DNA from: Mesonia mobilis DSM 19841
Lineage (GTDB): Bacteria; Bacteroidota; Bacteroidia; Flavobacteriales; Flavobacteriaceae
Length of the DNA: 64,000 bases
Direction of reading: 5' to 3'
Assembly (NCBI RefSeq): GCF_000423405.1
Contig: NZ_AUHX01000012.1
Span: forward strand, 40,554 to 104,553
The notes beneath the pieces are model-generated. The model was not told the DNA's origin. It searched no databases and saw only the letters and a program-made list of their open reading frames with translations. The translations under genes were made by a program, and so were the position numbers. Positions 18,969 to 28,244 of this stretch are shown here, piece by piece (positions within the stretch are counted from its first letter, which is position 1; each line of letters begins with the position of its first letter).

Positions 18969-19403
18969 TTATTTTTTACTACAATTTTTACATATCCCTT
19001 TTAATACCAGGTTCACATCGTTCACCTCATACTGGTCTGGCAAACTCTCTTCCGATATTTTATTTGGTAAACAGATTGTTTTCTTACAATCGGTACAATG
19101 AAAGTGCATATGTAAACCTGTACTGAGTTTAACATTGGTGTTTTCATCAGAAAGCGCATATTTTGCCACTCCTGTCCCATCGTTGATCTGATGAATCAAC
19201 CCTTTATCCTCAAAAGTCTTGAGATTGCGATAAAAGGTAGTCCTGTTTGCTGTTTTATTGGTTTCGCTCTTTTGAACAAAGGCCTTTTTCAAATCGGAAA
19301 AGGACACGGCACTTTGCTTCCTTTTCAGAAACTTGTATATCTTCGACCGCATTTGAGTAGGTCGAATACCGTGATTTGATAATATTTTTTCCGTTTTGGT
19401 CAT
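18969..19403 (-). CDS. Fur-family metal-responsive regulator (copy 1)
   Basis: A 144-residue regulator. The N-terminal winged helix (GIRPTQMRSKIYKFLKRK, TTFYRNLKTFEDKGLIHQI) is followed by a dimerisation domain with two CxxC pairs (CTDC and CKNC) that would hold structural Zn, plus a sensing region with HMHFHC. This resembles Zur or Fur, but the metal it senses cannot be told. It lies 15 bp after the multicopper oxidase gene, so it is probably co-transcribed and may control the block. Confidence 0.88.
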   Translation of the reverse strand: MTKTEKILSNHGIRPTQMRSKIYKFLKRKQSAVSFSDLKKAFVQKSETNKTANRTTFYRNLKTFEDKGLIHQINDGTGVAKYALSDENTNVKLSTGLHMHFHCTDCKKTICLPNKISEESLPDQYEVNDVNLVLKGICKNCSKK

Positions 19404-19418
19404 CGAAATTTTACAGTA

Positions 19419-21848
19419 TCAAAACCTTAGAGAGAGTCCTCCACCGGCACCAAAGCGGTTATCATAACTTCCCATCAGGGAAAAATTCTTGGATAAAAAA
19501 TATTCAATACCTGTGCTCCAAGTAATCTCTTTTTTGAAATTATCTCCTTGAGGCAGTTCATCTACCCACCCAAAATCTGCCTGGTACTCGTACATTCCGA
19601 ACAATATTGTTCGTGGAAAAATACTGATCGCACGGCTCAGGCTAATCTGCGGGCGTAGCTTACTATCCATCCTCACATCCAATGTAAATAAGTAGGGCGT
19701 AAGATATCGTACCCCTGCTATTGCCGTTGTTGTTATCTCATCGAGGCTATCCTCCATTTCGTTCTCGACATTTACACCGCCAAAAACCGTCAAATAATCA
19801 TAAAGGTACCTATCATAAGCAGCTTCCACTTCCATATTTTTGTTCCATCCATATTCCCCCCGGAAACTAAACTGATTTCGGATATTAGACGATATGAGGT
19901 TCAATGTGGTCATATGCGATGCCGCATCTATCATTCCATAGGAATAATACTGATCGGTCTCATCCAGAAGCTTGGAGACCGGATATTCTTCTAGCCTTGG
20001 ATCCCTAGGGGTGTCATAGCTTACAATGCGTGCCATACCACTTACTAAATGGTAAAGGATATGGCAATGGAAAAACCAATCGCCGTATTCATTGCCATAG
20101 AATTCAATGGTCAACTTTTGCATTGGCGGCACATTGACCGTGTGTTTTAGAGGGGAATATTCCCCGTTTTCATTGATGACCCTAAAGAAGTGGCCGTGAA
20201 GGTGCATCGGGTGGTGCATCATAGTCAAATTGTTGAAGGTAATCCTGGTTACCTCGTCTCCCTTGATCTTTATTTTATCTGCTTCAGATAGAGGAACACC
20301 GTTCATACTCCAGATATAGCGTTGCATATTCCCGGTAAGGTTCAATAGGATTTCGGATACGGGCACATCGGGATCATAGCTGGTCTTCTCTGGCGACTTC
20401 AGGTAGTCATAGTTGTATTGCGAAAACATAGCCATTCCCTGCATGCCATCTGCTTCGTCCATTACTTCCCGTCCGGCAGTCGGGTTCGTCTTGTTCATAT
20501 CCTCCATTTGAGAGGCCTCTTTCATTTTGGTATCCATCCCGGCCATTTTGGAACGGTCCATCTGCATCGAATCCTTTTTCATATCCATTTGCATTCCGTC
20601 CATTTCATCTTTCTTCATTTCCATATCCTTACCATTGGACTTGTCCCCATTCATCATATCCATATTCATTTCCTTCATTCCTTCCATCTGCATATTATCG
20701 TCCATTTGCATGCCCCATTTCTCCTTCATCTGATATCGCTCGTCTTTGCCCGGGCGGAATTTTAAAGCGGGTGCACCCATTTTCATTTTCATTTTGGCCA
20801 TTTGCTGCATCATCCCGATTTTATCCGGTCTGGATACATCGGGTGCAGCAACGATAGGGCCTTGGCCCAAGTAAGCAGTTGCGGTTCCGGAGCCATCCTG
20901 GGCCATAATTTTAAATTCCAGTTTGCCGTTCTCCGGTATGGTCACGATAAAATCGTAGGTTTCCGCAACGGCAATAAAGGTTTTGTTTCTTTTAACAGGA
21001 ACAACATCTTTACCATCTGCCGAGACAAGCAAAGGGTCTGGGCCGCCAAAGGCCATCCAAAATGAAGTTGATGCAGAGCCGTCAATAATGCGCAGGCGTA
21101 CTTTCTCCCCAGGTTTGAATTCGGGATATTCCACATTTTCTTCTCCATTTATTAAGAACGCCGGGTAATATATGTCCGCTATATCCGCGCTTTCCATACG
21201 CTGTCTCCAAAAATCGACCTGTGCGCCCAGTGCCCCCCTGGCAATAACCTGGTTGAGCGGTGTGGCCGTCCCTTTTCTTATATTGTACCATTCTGTGCCC
21301 CGTTTTAAAAACCGCATTACATCCCGGGGCTTTTCATTGGTCCAGTCAGACAATACCAAAACCTGCTCTTTATCATACTCCAATGTTTTGTCTTTCGGTT
21401 GTATGACGATGGAGCCAAAAACACCACTCTGTTCCTGCAACATCGTATGGGAATGGTACCAATAGGTACCATTTTGCTTTATTGCAAATTCATATTTCAA
21501 GGTTTTGCCGGGTTCTATAGGTGGGGTAGAAAGGTAGGGTACACCATCATAAAAATTGGGCAGCAACATACCGTGCCAGTGAATGGAAGACTCTACGCTC
21601 ATTTCATTCTTCACATAAATTATGGCATATTCCCCTTCATTAAAATCTAATGTGGGCCCGGGGATCTGACCGTTTACGGTCATACCCATAACCGGCTTGC
21701 CAGCCTTGTTGACCTGTTCTTCCCGCAAGGTCAACGTGTATTCCCGCACAGGTAAATTGTCAACGTTTCCTTCTACGGATTTTTCGGTTTGGGCTTGTAA
21801 TACCAAGGCAAGCAGCAAGGCAAAAAAAGTCAATTGAGATGTTTTCAT
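19419..21848 (-). CDS. CopA-type multicopper oxidase fused to a CopB-like beta-barrel
   Basis: An 809-residue exported protein; ATG at 21848 gives a clear signal peptide (MKTSQLTFFALLLALVLQAQ). Three cupredoxin domains follow, with copper ligands in HWHG (~residue 88), HSHTM (~133), HPMHLHGHF (~545) and HCHILYH (~593). A Met-rich insert at ~350-470, with many MxM and MxxM motifs, should bind Cu. From ~610 to the final Phe the sequence is an outer-membrane beta-barrel like CopB, which is normally a separate protein. The likely role is periplasmic oxidation of Cu(I) anchored at the outer membrane. The next gene, Fur, begins 15 bp on. Confidence 0.88.
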   Translation of the reverse strand: MKTSQLTFFALLLALVLQAQTEKSVEGNVDNLPVREYTLTLREEQVNKAGKPVMGMTVNGQIPGPTLDFNEGEYAIIYVKNEMSVESSIHWHGMLLPNFYDGVPYLSTPPIEPGKTLKYEFAIKQNGTYWYHSHTMLQEQSGVFGSIVIQPKDKTLEYDKEQVLVLSDWTNEKPRDVMRFLKRGTEWYNIRKGTATPLNQVIARGALGAQVDFWRQRMESADIADIYYPAFLINGEENVEYPEFKPGEKVRLRIIDGSASTSFWMAFGGPDPLLVSADGKDVVPVKRNKTFIAVAETYDFIVTIPENGKLEFKIMAQDGSGTATAYLGQGPIVAAPDVSRPDKIGMMQQMAKMKMKMGAPALKFRPGKDERYQMKEKWGMQMDDNMQMEGMKEMNMDMMNGDKSNGKDMEMKKDEMDGMQMDMKKDSMQMDRSKMAGMDTKMKEASQMEDMNKTNPTAGREVMDEADGMQGMAMFSQYNYDYLKSPEKTSYDPDVPVSEILLNLTGNMQRYIWSMNGVPLSEADKIKIKGDEVTRITFNNLTMMHHPMHLHGHFFRVINENGEYSPLKHTVNVPPMQKLTIEFYGNEYGDWFFHCHILYHLVSGMARIVSYDTPRDPRLEEYPVSKLLDETDQYYSYGMIDAASHMTTLNLISSNIRNQFSFRGEYGWNKNMEVEAAYDRYLYDYLTVFGGVNVENEMEDSLDEITTTAIAGVRYLTPYLFTLDVRMDSKLRPQISLSRAISIFPRTILFGMYEYQADFGWVDELPQGDNFKKEITWSTGIEYFLSKNFSLMGSYDNRFGAGGGLSLRF

Positions 21849-21945
21849 ATATAGTATTATTTTGACATTAAAAGTTAGCAACAAAAGCACAAGACACATC
21901 CCAATGTTTTTTAGCGAACTCAGAAATTAGTATTAATTGATTCAA

Positions 21946-22509
21946 TTATTCATTCAGATTTCGTGTTTCTTCTTCAAGCAAGCCTTCAAACTCAGGCAAG
22001 GGCCTGTTTTTCTTTTCCTCTTCTGTTTCCACCGTACCATTTTCCCTGATATCGTTGATCAACCATTGCATTTCCATAATTTCCCTACGTTGCGCCTTGA
22101 TAATTTCATCAGCGAGTTTCCTTACCCGTATATCCTTAATTTGAGCACGATCACTCGTTAAAATAGCTATTGAATGGTGTGGGATCATCCCTTCCATGTA
22201 GTCAACACCCGTGACAGTAACCTGACTTCTCACCAAACCAATACCACCGGCAATCAATACGATACCCGACACGATGACCGCTATGTTTGCCCCTCGTTTT
22301 TTATACATATTCAGCATAAACAGGAGCATTATAATGATCATGGAACCGGCCATGATCAGCGTCATAAAAAGCCTTGTTTCACTAAACCAGAAGTGATCAA
22401 TAATTTGATAAGAATTAGTGTACATTAAAAAGAACATTGCCACCATGGCGGTTGCAATCATTGCGAAAAATTTAGCATAGTTGTTGCCGTTTTTTTGATT
22501 GTTTTTCAT
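21946..22509 (-). CDS. DUF305 membrane protein
   Basis: A 187-residue protein with about three membrane helices (residues ~12-95) and a C-terminal DUF305 helical domain, seen in MIPHHSIAIL and AQRREIMEMQWL. DUF305 proteins have a ferritin-like fold and often accompany copper-resistance genes. The conserved His pair and Met residues here could bind Cu. It lies just upstream of the oxidase gene and about 210 bp downstream of the P1B-4 ATPase. Confidence 0.8.
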   Translation of the reverse strand: MKNNQKNGNNYAKFFAMIATAMVAMFFLMYTNSYQIIDHFWFSETRLFMTLIMAGSMIIIMLLFMLNMYKKRGANIAVIVSGIVLIAGGIGLVRSQVTVTGVDYMEGMIPHHSIAILTSDRAQIKDIRVRKLADEIIKAQRREIMEMQWLINDIRENGTVETEEEKKNRPLPEFEGLLEEETRNLNE

Positions 22510-22719
22510 TTTTTTGGTTTTATAAATTAATTGTTATATTCTTAAATAGTTTAAAATCAAAATCCTATAAAAGTCCTACTCATCCAAACGACCTGAATAT
22601 TTATGGATACTAAGGCCTGTAAGAATGATATAATACGATTTTTCATAATGACCAGTTTTTTATGTCTATAAAAGCTGTTATTTCATTTACTCAAAGTTAA
22701 TAAAACTGTTATAACTTTT

Positions 22720-25248
22720 TCATGCCTTTTTATAAGCCAAAAGGCGTAGCGCATTGGCCACGACCACCAAGGTAGACCCCTCGTGAAACGCAACGGCAAC
22801 CCCTATGTTTGCCCAGCTCAAAATGGTGGCCGGTATCAGAAGTGCCACAACCCCAAGGCTTACCCAAAGGTTCTGCTTGATAATGGCCTTTGCCTTTCTG
22901 CTCAGGCCAATGGCAAAGGGCAGGGTTTCTAACTTATCTGCCATTAGGGCAACATCCGCCGTTTCCAGGGCCACATCGCTTCCGGCCGCTCCCATTGCTA
23001 TGCCCACGGTACTGTTTGCCATTGCGGGCGCATCGTTTACGCCATCGCCCACCATTGCGACTTTGGATTCCTGTTCTTTCAATTTTTTGATGGCATCTAC
23101 CTTTTCTTCCGGTAACAGGCTGCCCCAGGCATCGGTCAACCCAATTTCTTTCGCCACGGCATCGGCAACCTTTTGATTATCCCCGGTTAGCATTATCATC
23201 CGCTTGATACCGATTTCCTTTAATTTTTTCAGTGTTTCCCTGGCTGCTTCCCGTGGGGTGTCCATCAGGGCGATAATGCCGATATATTCTTTGTTCCTTC
23301 TTATAAGCATTGTTGTATTTCCACCCCCTTCGAGTTCACGGACTTTCGTAATTATCTCTTCGGAAGGGGTGCTCTCATCAAGCCCTTCGTACAGGTCGAG
23401 GTTACCGACATAGATTTTATCATTGCCCAATGACGCTTTGATACCTTTGCCCAGAACGGCCTCCAAATTAGAGGCATTTGGGATTTCCTCGCCTTCCAGA
23501 CGCTCTTTTCCATCACGAACTACAGCTTTGGCCAGGGGGTGATCACTAAGACCTTCCACGGCTACTGCTATTTTGAGAAGTTCGTTTTCAGATATATTTC
23601 CAAGTGGCACCACTTGGGTAAGTTTTGGCTTTCCTTCCGTTAGAGTTCCGGTTTTATCGAAGGCGAGGGCAGTCAATTCTCCCAGATCCTCTAGTGGTCG
23701 GCCTCCTTTAATTAATACCCCGCCACGGGCGGCCCTGGCCACTCCACTCAATACAGCACTTGGGGTCGAGATTGCCAACGCACAGGGACTTGCAGCTACC
23801 AGTACCGCCATAGCCCGGTAAAAGCTGGCGCTAAAGGGTTCGTCTATTACAAGAAAAGCGAATAAAAGAATACCAACCAAAATAAGGACGGATGGCACAA
23901 AATATTTTTCGAATTTATCGGTGAGCAACTGGGTAGGCGATTTTTGAGTCTGAGCTTCGTTAACCAGTTTCACCAATCGGGAAAGCGTTGAATCTTTGGC
24001 TGCTTTGATCACTTTAATTTCCAAAGTATTGTTCCCATTGATCGTTCCGGCAAAAACGCGGTTTTCATCCTTGATATCATCTTGCGCCGAATAATCCTTG
24101 TCAACATCTTCTACGGGAACTTTATCTACCGGTACACTTTCCCCGGTAATCGGAGCTTGGTTGACACTGCTTTTTCCGTTGACCACAACGCCATCGGCAG
24201 ATATTTTACTGTTCGGCTTGACCACGATAATATCGCCTATACCCAATTTTTCGATACCCACCTCTTCGGTTTTGCCATCTTTTTTGAGCAAAGCTGTTTT
24301 TGGTGCGAGATCGGCAAGGGCCGCTATGGACTTTCGGGCCTTGTTCATTGCATAGTGTTCCAGGGCGTGGCCAAGGCTGAACAGGAACAGCAAGAGTGCA
24401 CCTTCGGCCCATTCTCCCAGAACAGCGGCACCTATGGCGGCCACCAACATTAAAAAATCGATTTCAAAACCACCTTTGGCAACGGTCTGTATGGCCTCTT
24501 TTGCCGTAAAGTAACCCCCAAAAAAGTAAGCACCTATGTATAAAGTAAGACTGACCCAATCTGGGATGGATGCAACATAGGAAAGTCCGAAACCTATCCC
24601 GAGAAGGGCGCCGCAGATAATAGAAAAAATAAGCTCCGTATTTTTACCGAAAATCCCACCGTGGGCGTGCCCTTCTCCTTCCTCGTGGGTCTCGCCCTCT
24701 TTGTGCTCGTGCCCCTCTGTGGAAGTTTGTTCTTTAGTATCTTCCTTCTTTGAACGCTCCTGTTTTTTGGATGCTTTGGTGTAATCATTTTCGTTTGAAG
24801 AACTCCGCTGAATCTGAAGGTATTCTTTTTCAATTTGTTTACTTATTTCATCAAAATTCGTTTGCTTTTTATCAAATTCAAGTCGTACCATTCCAGAGCC
24901 TGAAACGGAAACTTCCAAAACTCCATTGATTGCCAAAAGGCTTTTCTCGATGGAACGAGCGTGCCTTGTATGTCTAATCCCCTCAACCTCTAAAAGAAGA
25001 TGACCATATTTTTCTGTAATTTCTGCCCCGGTTCTTTCTGCCAATGATTGAATGCTGTCAATAGAAATTATATCCGGATCATAATGAAAGCACAGTTGCG
25101 GCACCGTATCTTCCTGATCATCTACTATATGTACTTTTTCAAGACCCTCTTTGGCCTCTAATTCAGCAATGAGCCTTTGCACACAAGTGTCTTTTTCATT
25201 TGGCACCTGAGGTAGCAATACCGGAATTTTTAGTTGTAGCTTTTTCAT
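22720..25248 (-). CDS. P1B-4-type metal-exporting ATPase with His-rich linker
   Basis: An 842-residue P-type ATPase. The membrane motif is SPC (~residue 486) rather than CPC, and the late helix has HEGST (~820); these two are the marks of the P1B-4 subgroup (Co2+, Fe2+, Ni2+ or Zn2+ export). DKTGT is at ~529. The N-terminus has two HMA-like folds that lack CxxC; the second has HTRH at residues 93-96 in the same place. A linker at ~175-200 is rich in His and Glu (EGHEHKEGETHEEGEGHAHG). A ~210-bp spacer separates it from the DUF305 gene. Confidence 0.9.
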   Translation of the reverse strand: MKKLQLKIPVLLPQVPNEKDTCVQRLIAELEAKEGLEKVHIVDDQEDTVPQLCFHYDPDIISIDSIQSLAERTGAEITEKYGHLLLEVEGIRHTRHARSIEKSLLAINGVLEVSVSGSGMVRLEFDKKQTNFDEISKQIEKEYLQIQRSSSNENDYTKASKKQERSKKEDTKEQTSTEGHEHKEGETHEEGEGHAHGGIFGKNTELIFSIICGALLGIGFGLSYVASIPDWVSLTLYIGAYFFGGYFTAKEAIQTVAKGGFEIDFLMLVAAIGAAVLGEWAEGALLLFLFSLGHALEHYAMNKARKSIAALADLAPKTALLKKDGKTEEVGIEKLGIGDIIVVKPNSKISADGVVVNGKSSVNQAPITGESVPVDKVPVEDVDKDYSAQDDIKDENRVFAGTINGNNTLEIKVIKAAKDSTLSRLVKLVNEAQTQKSPTQLLTDKFEKYFVPSVLILVGILLFAFLVIDEPFSASFYRAMAVLVAASPCALAISTPSAVLSGVARAARGGVLIKGGRPLEDLGELTALAFDKTGTLTEGKPKLTQVVPLGNISENELLKIAVAVEGLSDHPLAKAVVRDGKERLEGEEIPNASNLEAVLGKGIKASLGNDKIYVGNLDLYEGLDESTPSEEIITKVRELEGGGNTTMLIRRNKEYIGIIALMDTPREAARETLKKLKEIGIKRMIMLTGDNQKVADAVAKEIGLTDAWGSLLPEEKVDAIKKLKEQESKVAMVGDGVNDAPAMANSTVGIAMGAAGSDVALETADVALMADKLETLPFAIGLSRKAKAIIKQNLWVSLGVVALLIPATILSWANIGVAVAFHEGSTLVVVANALRLLAYKKA

Positions 25249-25252
25249 ATCC

Positions 25253-25612
25253 CTATTGGTTTAATATCCATCTTTTAGCTTCTTCCTTTTCGGTAAAGTC
25301 GAAATATTTAACTTCCGAGCTTGTAAAAAAATCAGTGGCTTTAGCAGCCCATTCCTGCCATTCTTTTTCACCCACAAAGGCCATCTTTCCATAATCTGAA
25401 ATATGGGCGGTATCAACTTTTAAATCTTCCCATAAGCCTTTGAGATCGTAGCCCTTAAAGTTAACTAGTTCAAAAAAGAAATTCACCTTATTTCCATTTT
25501 TGACAATATTATGTATCAAAGGATGGATTTTCTCTATATCCTCTTTAGTAATCTTACCGCTTATTGAAGCGGATATCAAATTGCTTTTTTCGACATTTTT
25601 GATTCGTATCAT
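25253..25612 (-). CDS. SpoIIAA-like (STAS/SEC14-type) protein
   Basis: A 119-residue small cytoplasmic protein matching the SpoIIAA-like family (PF11964): an N-terminal beta-alpha unit (ISGKITKEDIEKIHPLI), then FFFELVNFKGYDLKGLWEDL and a C-terminal helix (EKEEAKRWI). Proteins of this type are found alone or beside stress and transport genes, and the function is not established. It overlaps the upstream Fur gene by 4 bp and lies 4 bp before the P1B-4 ATPase, so it is likely co-transcribed with both. Confidence 0.75.
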   Translation of the reverse strand: MIRIKNVEKSNLISASISGKITKEDIEKIHPLIHNIVKNGNKVNFFFELVNFKGYDLKGLWEDLKVDTAHISDYGKMAFVGEKEWQEWAAKATDFFTSSEVKYFDFTEKEEAKRWILNQ

Positions 25613-26073
25613 TGTTTTAAGTTTTTATGAGCAGATTGGTCTATGTTATATTTTAGCTTCTTTGCTTTTTGGCATTTTACACATGCCCCCTTCAAAACTA
25701 AATTTACTTCGGTTATTTCGTATTTGTCAGGTAAATTTTCCTGTGGAACTTTATTGGGCAAACAGAAGGTTTTGCTGCAATTCATACAGTGAAGGTGTAA
25801 GTGTAGATCCAGCGAATTCTTATCAGAATATGCATATTTTGCGGTAGCCGTACCGTCATCAATTTGATGTATAATCCCTTTCTTTTGAAATAATTTTATA
25901 CTCCGATAAATTGTTGTTCTATCTCGTGTATGTTTACTTTTTTTAACGAAAGCCGTTTCTATTTCCCTTAATGTTACAGCATAAAACTTTCTTTTGAGAT
26001 ATTTATAAATAAATAATCTCATTTTGGTAGGTCTAATCCCGTTGTTTCTAAGTGTTTCTTCGGCTTTGGTCAT
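25609..26073 (-). CDS. Fur-family metal-responsive regulator (copy 2)
   Basis: A 154-residue Fur-family protein. The DNA-binding domain starts GIRPTKMRLFIYKYLKRK and has the recognition helix region DRTTIYRSIKLFQKKGI. CMNC and CVKC pairs flank a sensing region with HLHLHC. It has a longer basic tail than the other two copies. It overlaps the SpoIIAA-like gene and lies 9 bp after the third copy, so the two Fur genes form one transcript with the ATPase. Confidence 0.88.
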   Translation of the reverse strand: MTKAEETLRNNGIRPTKMRLFIYKYLKRKFYAVTLREIETAFVKKSKHTRDRTTIYRSIKLFQKKGIIHQIDDGTATAKYAYSDKNSLDLHLHLHCMNCSKTFCLPNKVPQENLPDKYEITEVNLVLKGACVKCQKAKKLKYNIDQSAHKNLKQ

Positions 26074-26082
26074 CTCATAAAA

Positions 26083-26499
26083 TTAAACGCCACTACATTT
26101 CTCACATATTCCCTTTACTACCAGATTGATATCCTCTGCCACATAGCCTTCGGGCAGGTTTATCTGAGGGATTTTGTGCTCTGTAAGGCACACGGTTTCC
26201 CCGCAACTATTGCAATGAAAATGTAAGTGAAGGTCGTTTCCCACCTCACATTCACAATTGTCTTCGCACAGGGCATATTTAATGATGCCGGTGCCATCCT
26301 CAATTTGATGCACGATTCCTTTTTCTTCAAATGTCTTCATAGTACGGAAAAGCGTACTCCTTTCCGAGCTTTCGAAATCCTTTCCAAGGTCGCCTAAGCT
26401 AACGGCCACATTCAGTTGTGCCAGCCGTCTATAGGTCATCAAGCGCATTGCCGTAGGGCGGATGCCTTTGCTTTCCAACTTTTTTACTATTTTTTCCAT
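26083..26499 (-). CDS. Fur-family metal-responsive regulator (copy 3)
   Basis: A 138-residue Fur-family protein. The N-terminal domain (GIRPTAMRLMTYRRLAQL, ERSTLFRTMKTFEEKGI) is followed by a region with extra Cys residues (CEDNCECEV) that the other copies lack. HLHFHC and two CxxC pairs (CNSC, CEKC) follow. The extra Cys cluster suggests a different metal preference. It begins 15 bp after the PII-like gene. Confidence 0.88.
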   Translation of the reverse strand: MEKIVKKLESKGIRPTAMRLMTYRRLAQLNVAVSLGDLGKDFESSERSTLFRTMKTFEEKGIVHQIEDGTGIIKYALCEDNCECEVGNDLHLHFHCNSCGETVCLTEHKIPQINLPEGYVAEDINLVVKGICEKCSGV

Positions 26500-26514
26500 T
26501 TGCTATAAAAGTAT

Positions 26515-26853
26515 TTAGGGGTCGTAACGCTTTATGGATTCCCCGGTTTTTATCTGGAAGGCATCTTCAATATCGGAAAGATAAATTATTCCGTCACCGG
26601 GTTCAGTTGTTTTTGCATTCTCAAGGATAATATCTATTGCTGATTGTGCTTCTTCGTTTTGACATACCAGTTCTAACTTTACAACCGGACTGTCTGTTAC
26701 ACGGAAATCTAAAGAAGGTGATGCACCTTTTGCTTTAAAAGCCCCCGTTCCTTCTCCCTGGGAAAGGGTCATACTCTTAAAACCACTATTACTAAGTGCT
26801 TCGATTACTTTTTGAACTCGTTTCGGTTTTATAAATGCTTTTATTTCTTTCAT
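26515..26853 (-). CDS. PII-like protein of the metal-efflux type
   Basis: A 112-residue protein with the PII (GlnB/GlnK) fold: KAFIKPKRVQKVIEALSNSG at the start and a closing strand GDGIIYLSDIEDAFQIKTGE. The T-loop is altered and lacks the uridylylated Tyr motif. Such PII-like proteins next to CusA/CzcA pumps have been described as a separate PII group (PII-NG). Here it would bind a metal or nucleotide and act on the pump genes. It lies 94 bp downstream of the CusB gene. Confidence 0.82.
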   Translation of the reverse strand: MKEIKAFIKPKRVQKVIEALSNSGFKSMTLSQGEGTGAFKAKGASPSLDFRVTDSPVVKLELVCQNEEAQSAIDIILENAKTTEPGDGIIYLSDIEDAFQIKTGESIKRYDP

Positions 26854-26947
26854 TGCTGTTACTGTATTTCGTTATTAAAGATAGACTCTCTGGATTTTAA
26901 ATTAAGACAAACATTTTACAGAGAGCCCATCTATCTAAATTTTTAAT

Positions 26948-28222
26948 TTAATGACTATGGGAAGTTTGGCTTTTTTGCATTTCGGAAATCAAATAATAAG
27001 ATCCGTTGTAAGCCACCTGGGTACCTTCCGGCAGGGGTTCCAAAAGTTTAATTACCACCCAACCACCTTCAGTCTTCCCTGTCCTGATTTCTATAGGCTT
27101 GAATTCCCATTCGGTTTCACCATCTTCCTGGTGTTTTTGCGCGGTAAAAATGTAAGGATTTCCTTCTTCTTCAATTATTGCTTCTTCCGGTAAGGCAGGA
27201 ACAGCTTCTTCACCGGTCCTGATTTTTCCGTTTATATACATCCCCGGAATTAGAAAATCTTCTTTATTATCGATTTCTGCATGCACATGTACCGCCTTGG
27301 GATTTTGCTCAAATTGTTTACCAACTGAATATATCGTTCCCGTTAAATTACTACCAGGAACCGATTCCAGCGTAAAAGAAATTTTTTGACCTTCTTTTAC
27401 TTTATAGATATCTTTTTCGAAAACCATTAGATCGGCGTGAACATGCTCATTGTCAACCACCATAAACATTCCGGTCTGTGGTTCTACATATTGTCCTATT
27501 TGCACCAAAACTTTTTCTATATAACCTCCAATAGGGCTTACTACTGGGATATATTCGTAAAGGTTACCACTTCTAACCTGGGAAGCATTTAGGTTTAACT
27601 GACGCAATTGGGATTCATAACTTTTCACTTCACCTTTTACAGACTGATAGTTTGATTGGGTTTGTTGAAATGTTTTTCCTGAACCCACTTCCGCTTCATA
27701 CAGTCGTTTCTGTCTATCAAATTCTTTCTCCAAAAATTGCATTCTACTATACGCATTAATATAATCAGACTGCATCCTGGTCAAATTTGGGTGGGAAAGA
27801 TAGGCTAGTACCTGACCTTTATTTACCTTATCCCCCTCAATAACTTTTATAGAAGTTATATTACCGCCTAAAATTGCCGTAACGGTAGCTTCATATTGAG
27901 GCGGCACTTCCAGTTGTCCATTGGCTTTCACTACGCCAGAAAGAGCTTTGGTAGGCAGGGAATCCACTTTAATCCCTAAACTATTGAATTTCATCTCTGA
28001 AAGATGTACCGCGCGCATCCCACCTTCTTCTTCACCGTGATTTTCCCCTCCTTCTTCACTGTGGCCTTCTTCTGCGTCGTCATTGTGGCCGTCATCGCCT
28101 TCGGCATGAGCAGCTTCTGTTTCTTGGGAAGTGTCTTCTCCCGCATCAGGATTTTCTTTACATCCAAAGAACAGGCTGAGCGTTAAGGCAAGCATTAGAA
28201 TATTTATTGATCTTGTATTCAT
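26948..28222 (-). CDS. cusB: CusB/CzcB-type heavy-metal efflux adaptor
   Basis: A 424-residue periplasmic adaptor lipoprotein (lipobox FFGC at ~residue 21). A His/Asp/Glu-rich stretch follows at ~30-70 (EAAHAEGDDGHNDDAEEGHS), probably a metal trap. Then come the lipoyl and hairpin domains (AILGGNITSIKVIEGDKVNK, SPIGGYIEKVLVQIGQYVEP) and the beta-barrel. It links the inner-membrane pump to the TolC part. The pump gene lies 22 bp upstream, so they form one operon. Confidence 0.9.
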   Translation of the reverse strand: MNTRSINILMLALTLSLFFGCKENPDAGEDTSQETEAAHAEGDDGHNDDAEEGHSEEGGENHGEEEGGMRAVHLSEMKFNSLGIKVDSLPTKALSGVVKANGQLEVPPQYEATVTAILGGNITSIKVIEGDKVNKGQVLAYLSHPNLTRMQSDYINAYSRMQFLEKEFDRQKRLYEAEVGSGKTFQQTQSNYQSVKGEVKSYESQLRQLNLNASQVRSGNLYEYIPVVSPIGGYIEKVLVQIGQYVEPQTGMFMVVDNEHVHADLMVFEKDIYKVKEGQKISFTLESVPGSNLTGTIYSVGKQFEQNPKAVHVHAEIDNKEDFLIPGMYINGKIRTGEEAVPALPEEAIIEEEGNPYIFTAQKHQEDGETEWEFKPIEIRTGKTEGGWVVIKLLEPLPEGTQVAYNGSYYLISEMQKSQTSHSH

Positions 28223-28244
28223 ATCGATTTTCTTATTTTAATTT

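Noticed and set aside
20418..20765. His/Ile-rich open frame antisense to the Met-rich arm of the multicopper oxidase
   Set aside because: It is a by-product of repeated Met codons (ATG read as CAT) on the opposite strand.
26886..26925. CTCTCTG...CAGAGAG inverted repeat between the PII-like and CusB genes
   Set aside because: Arms are only 7 bp with a 26-base loop; too weak to call a regulator site or terminator.
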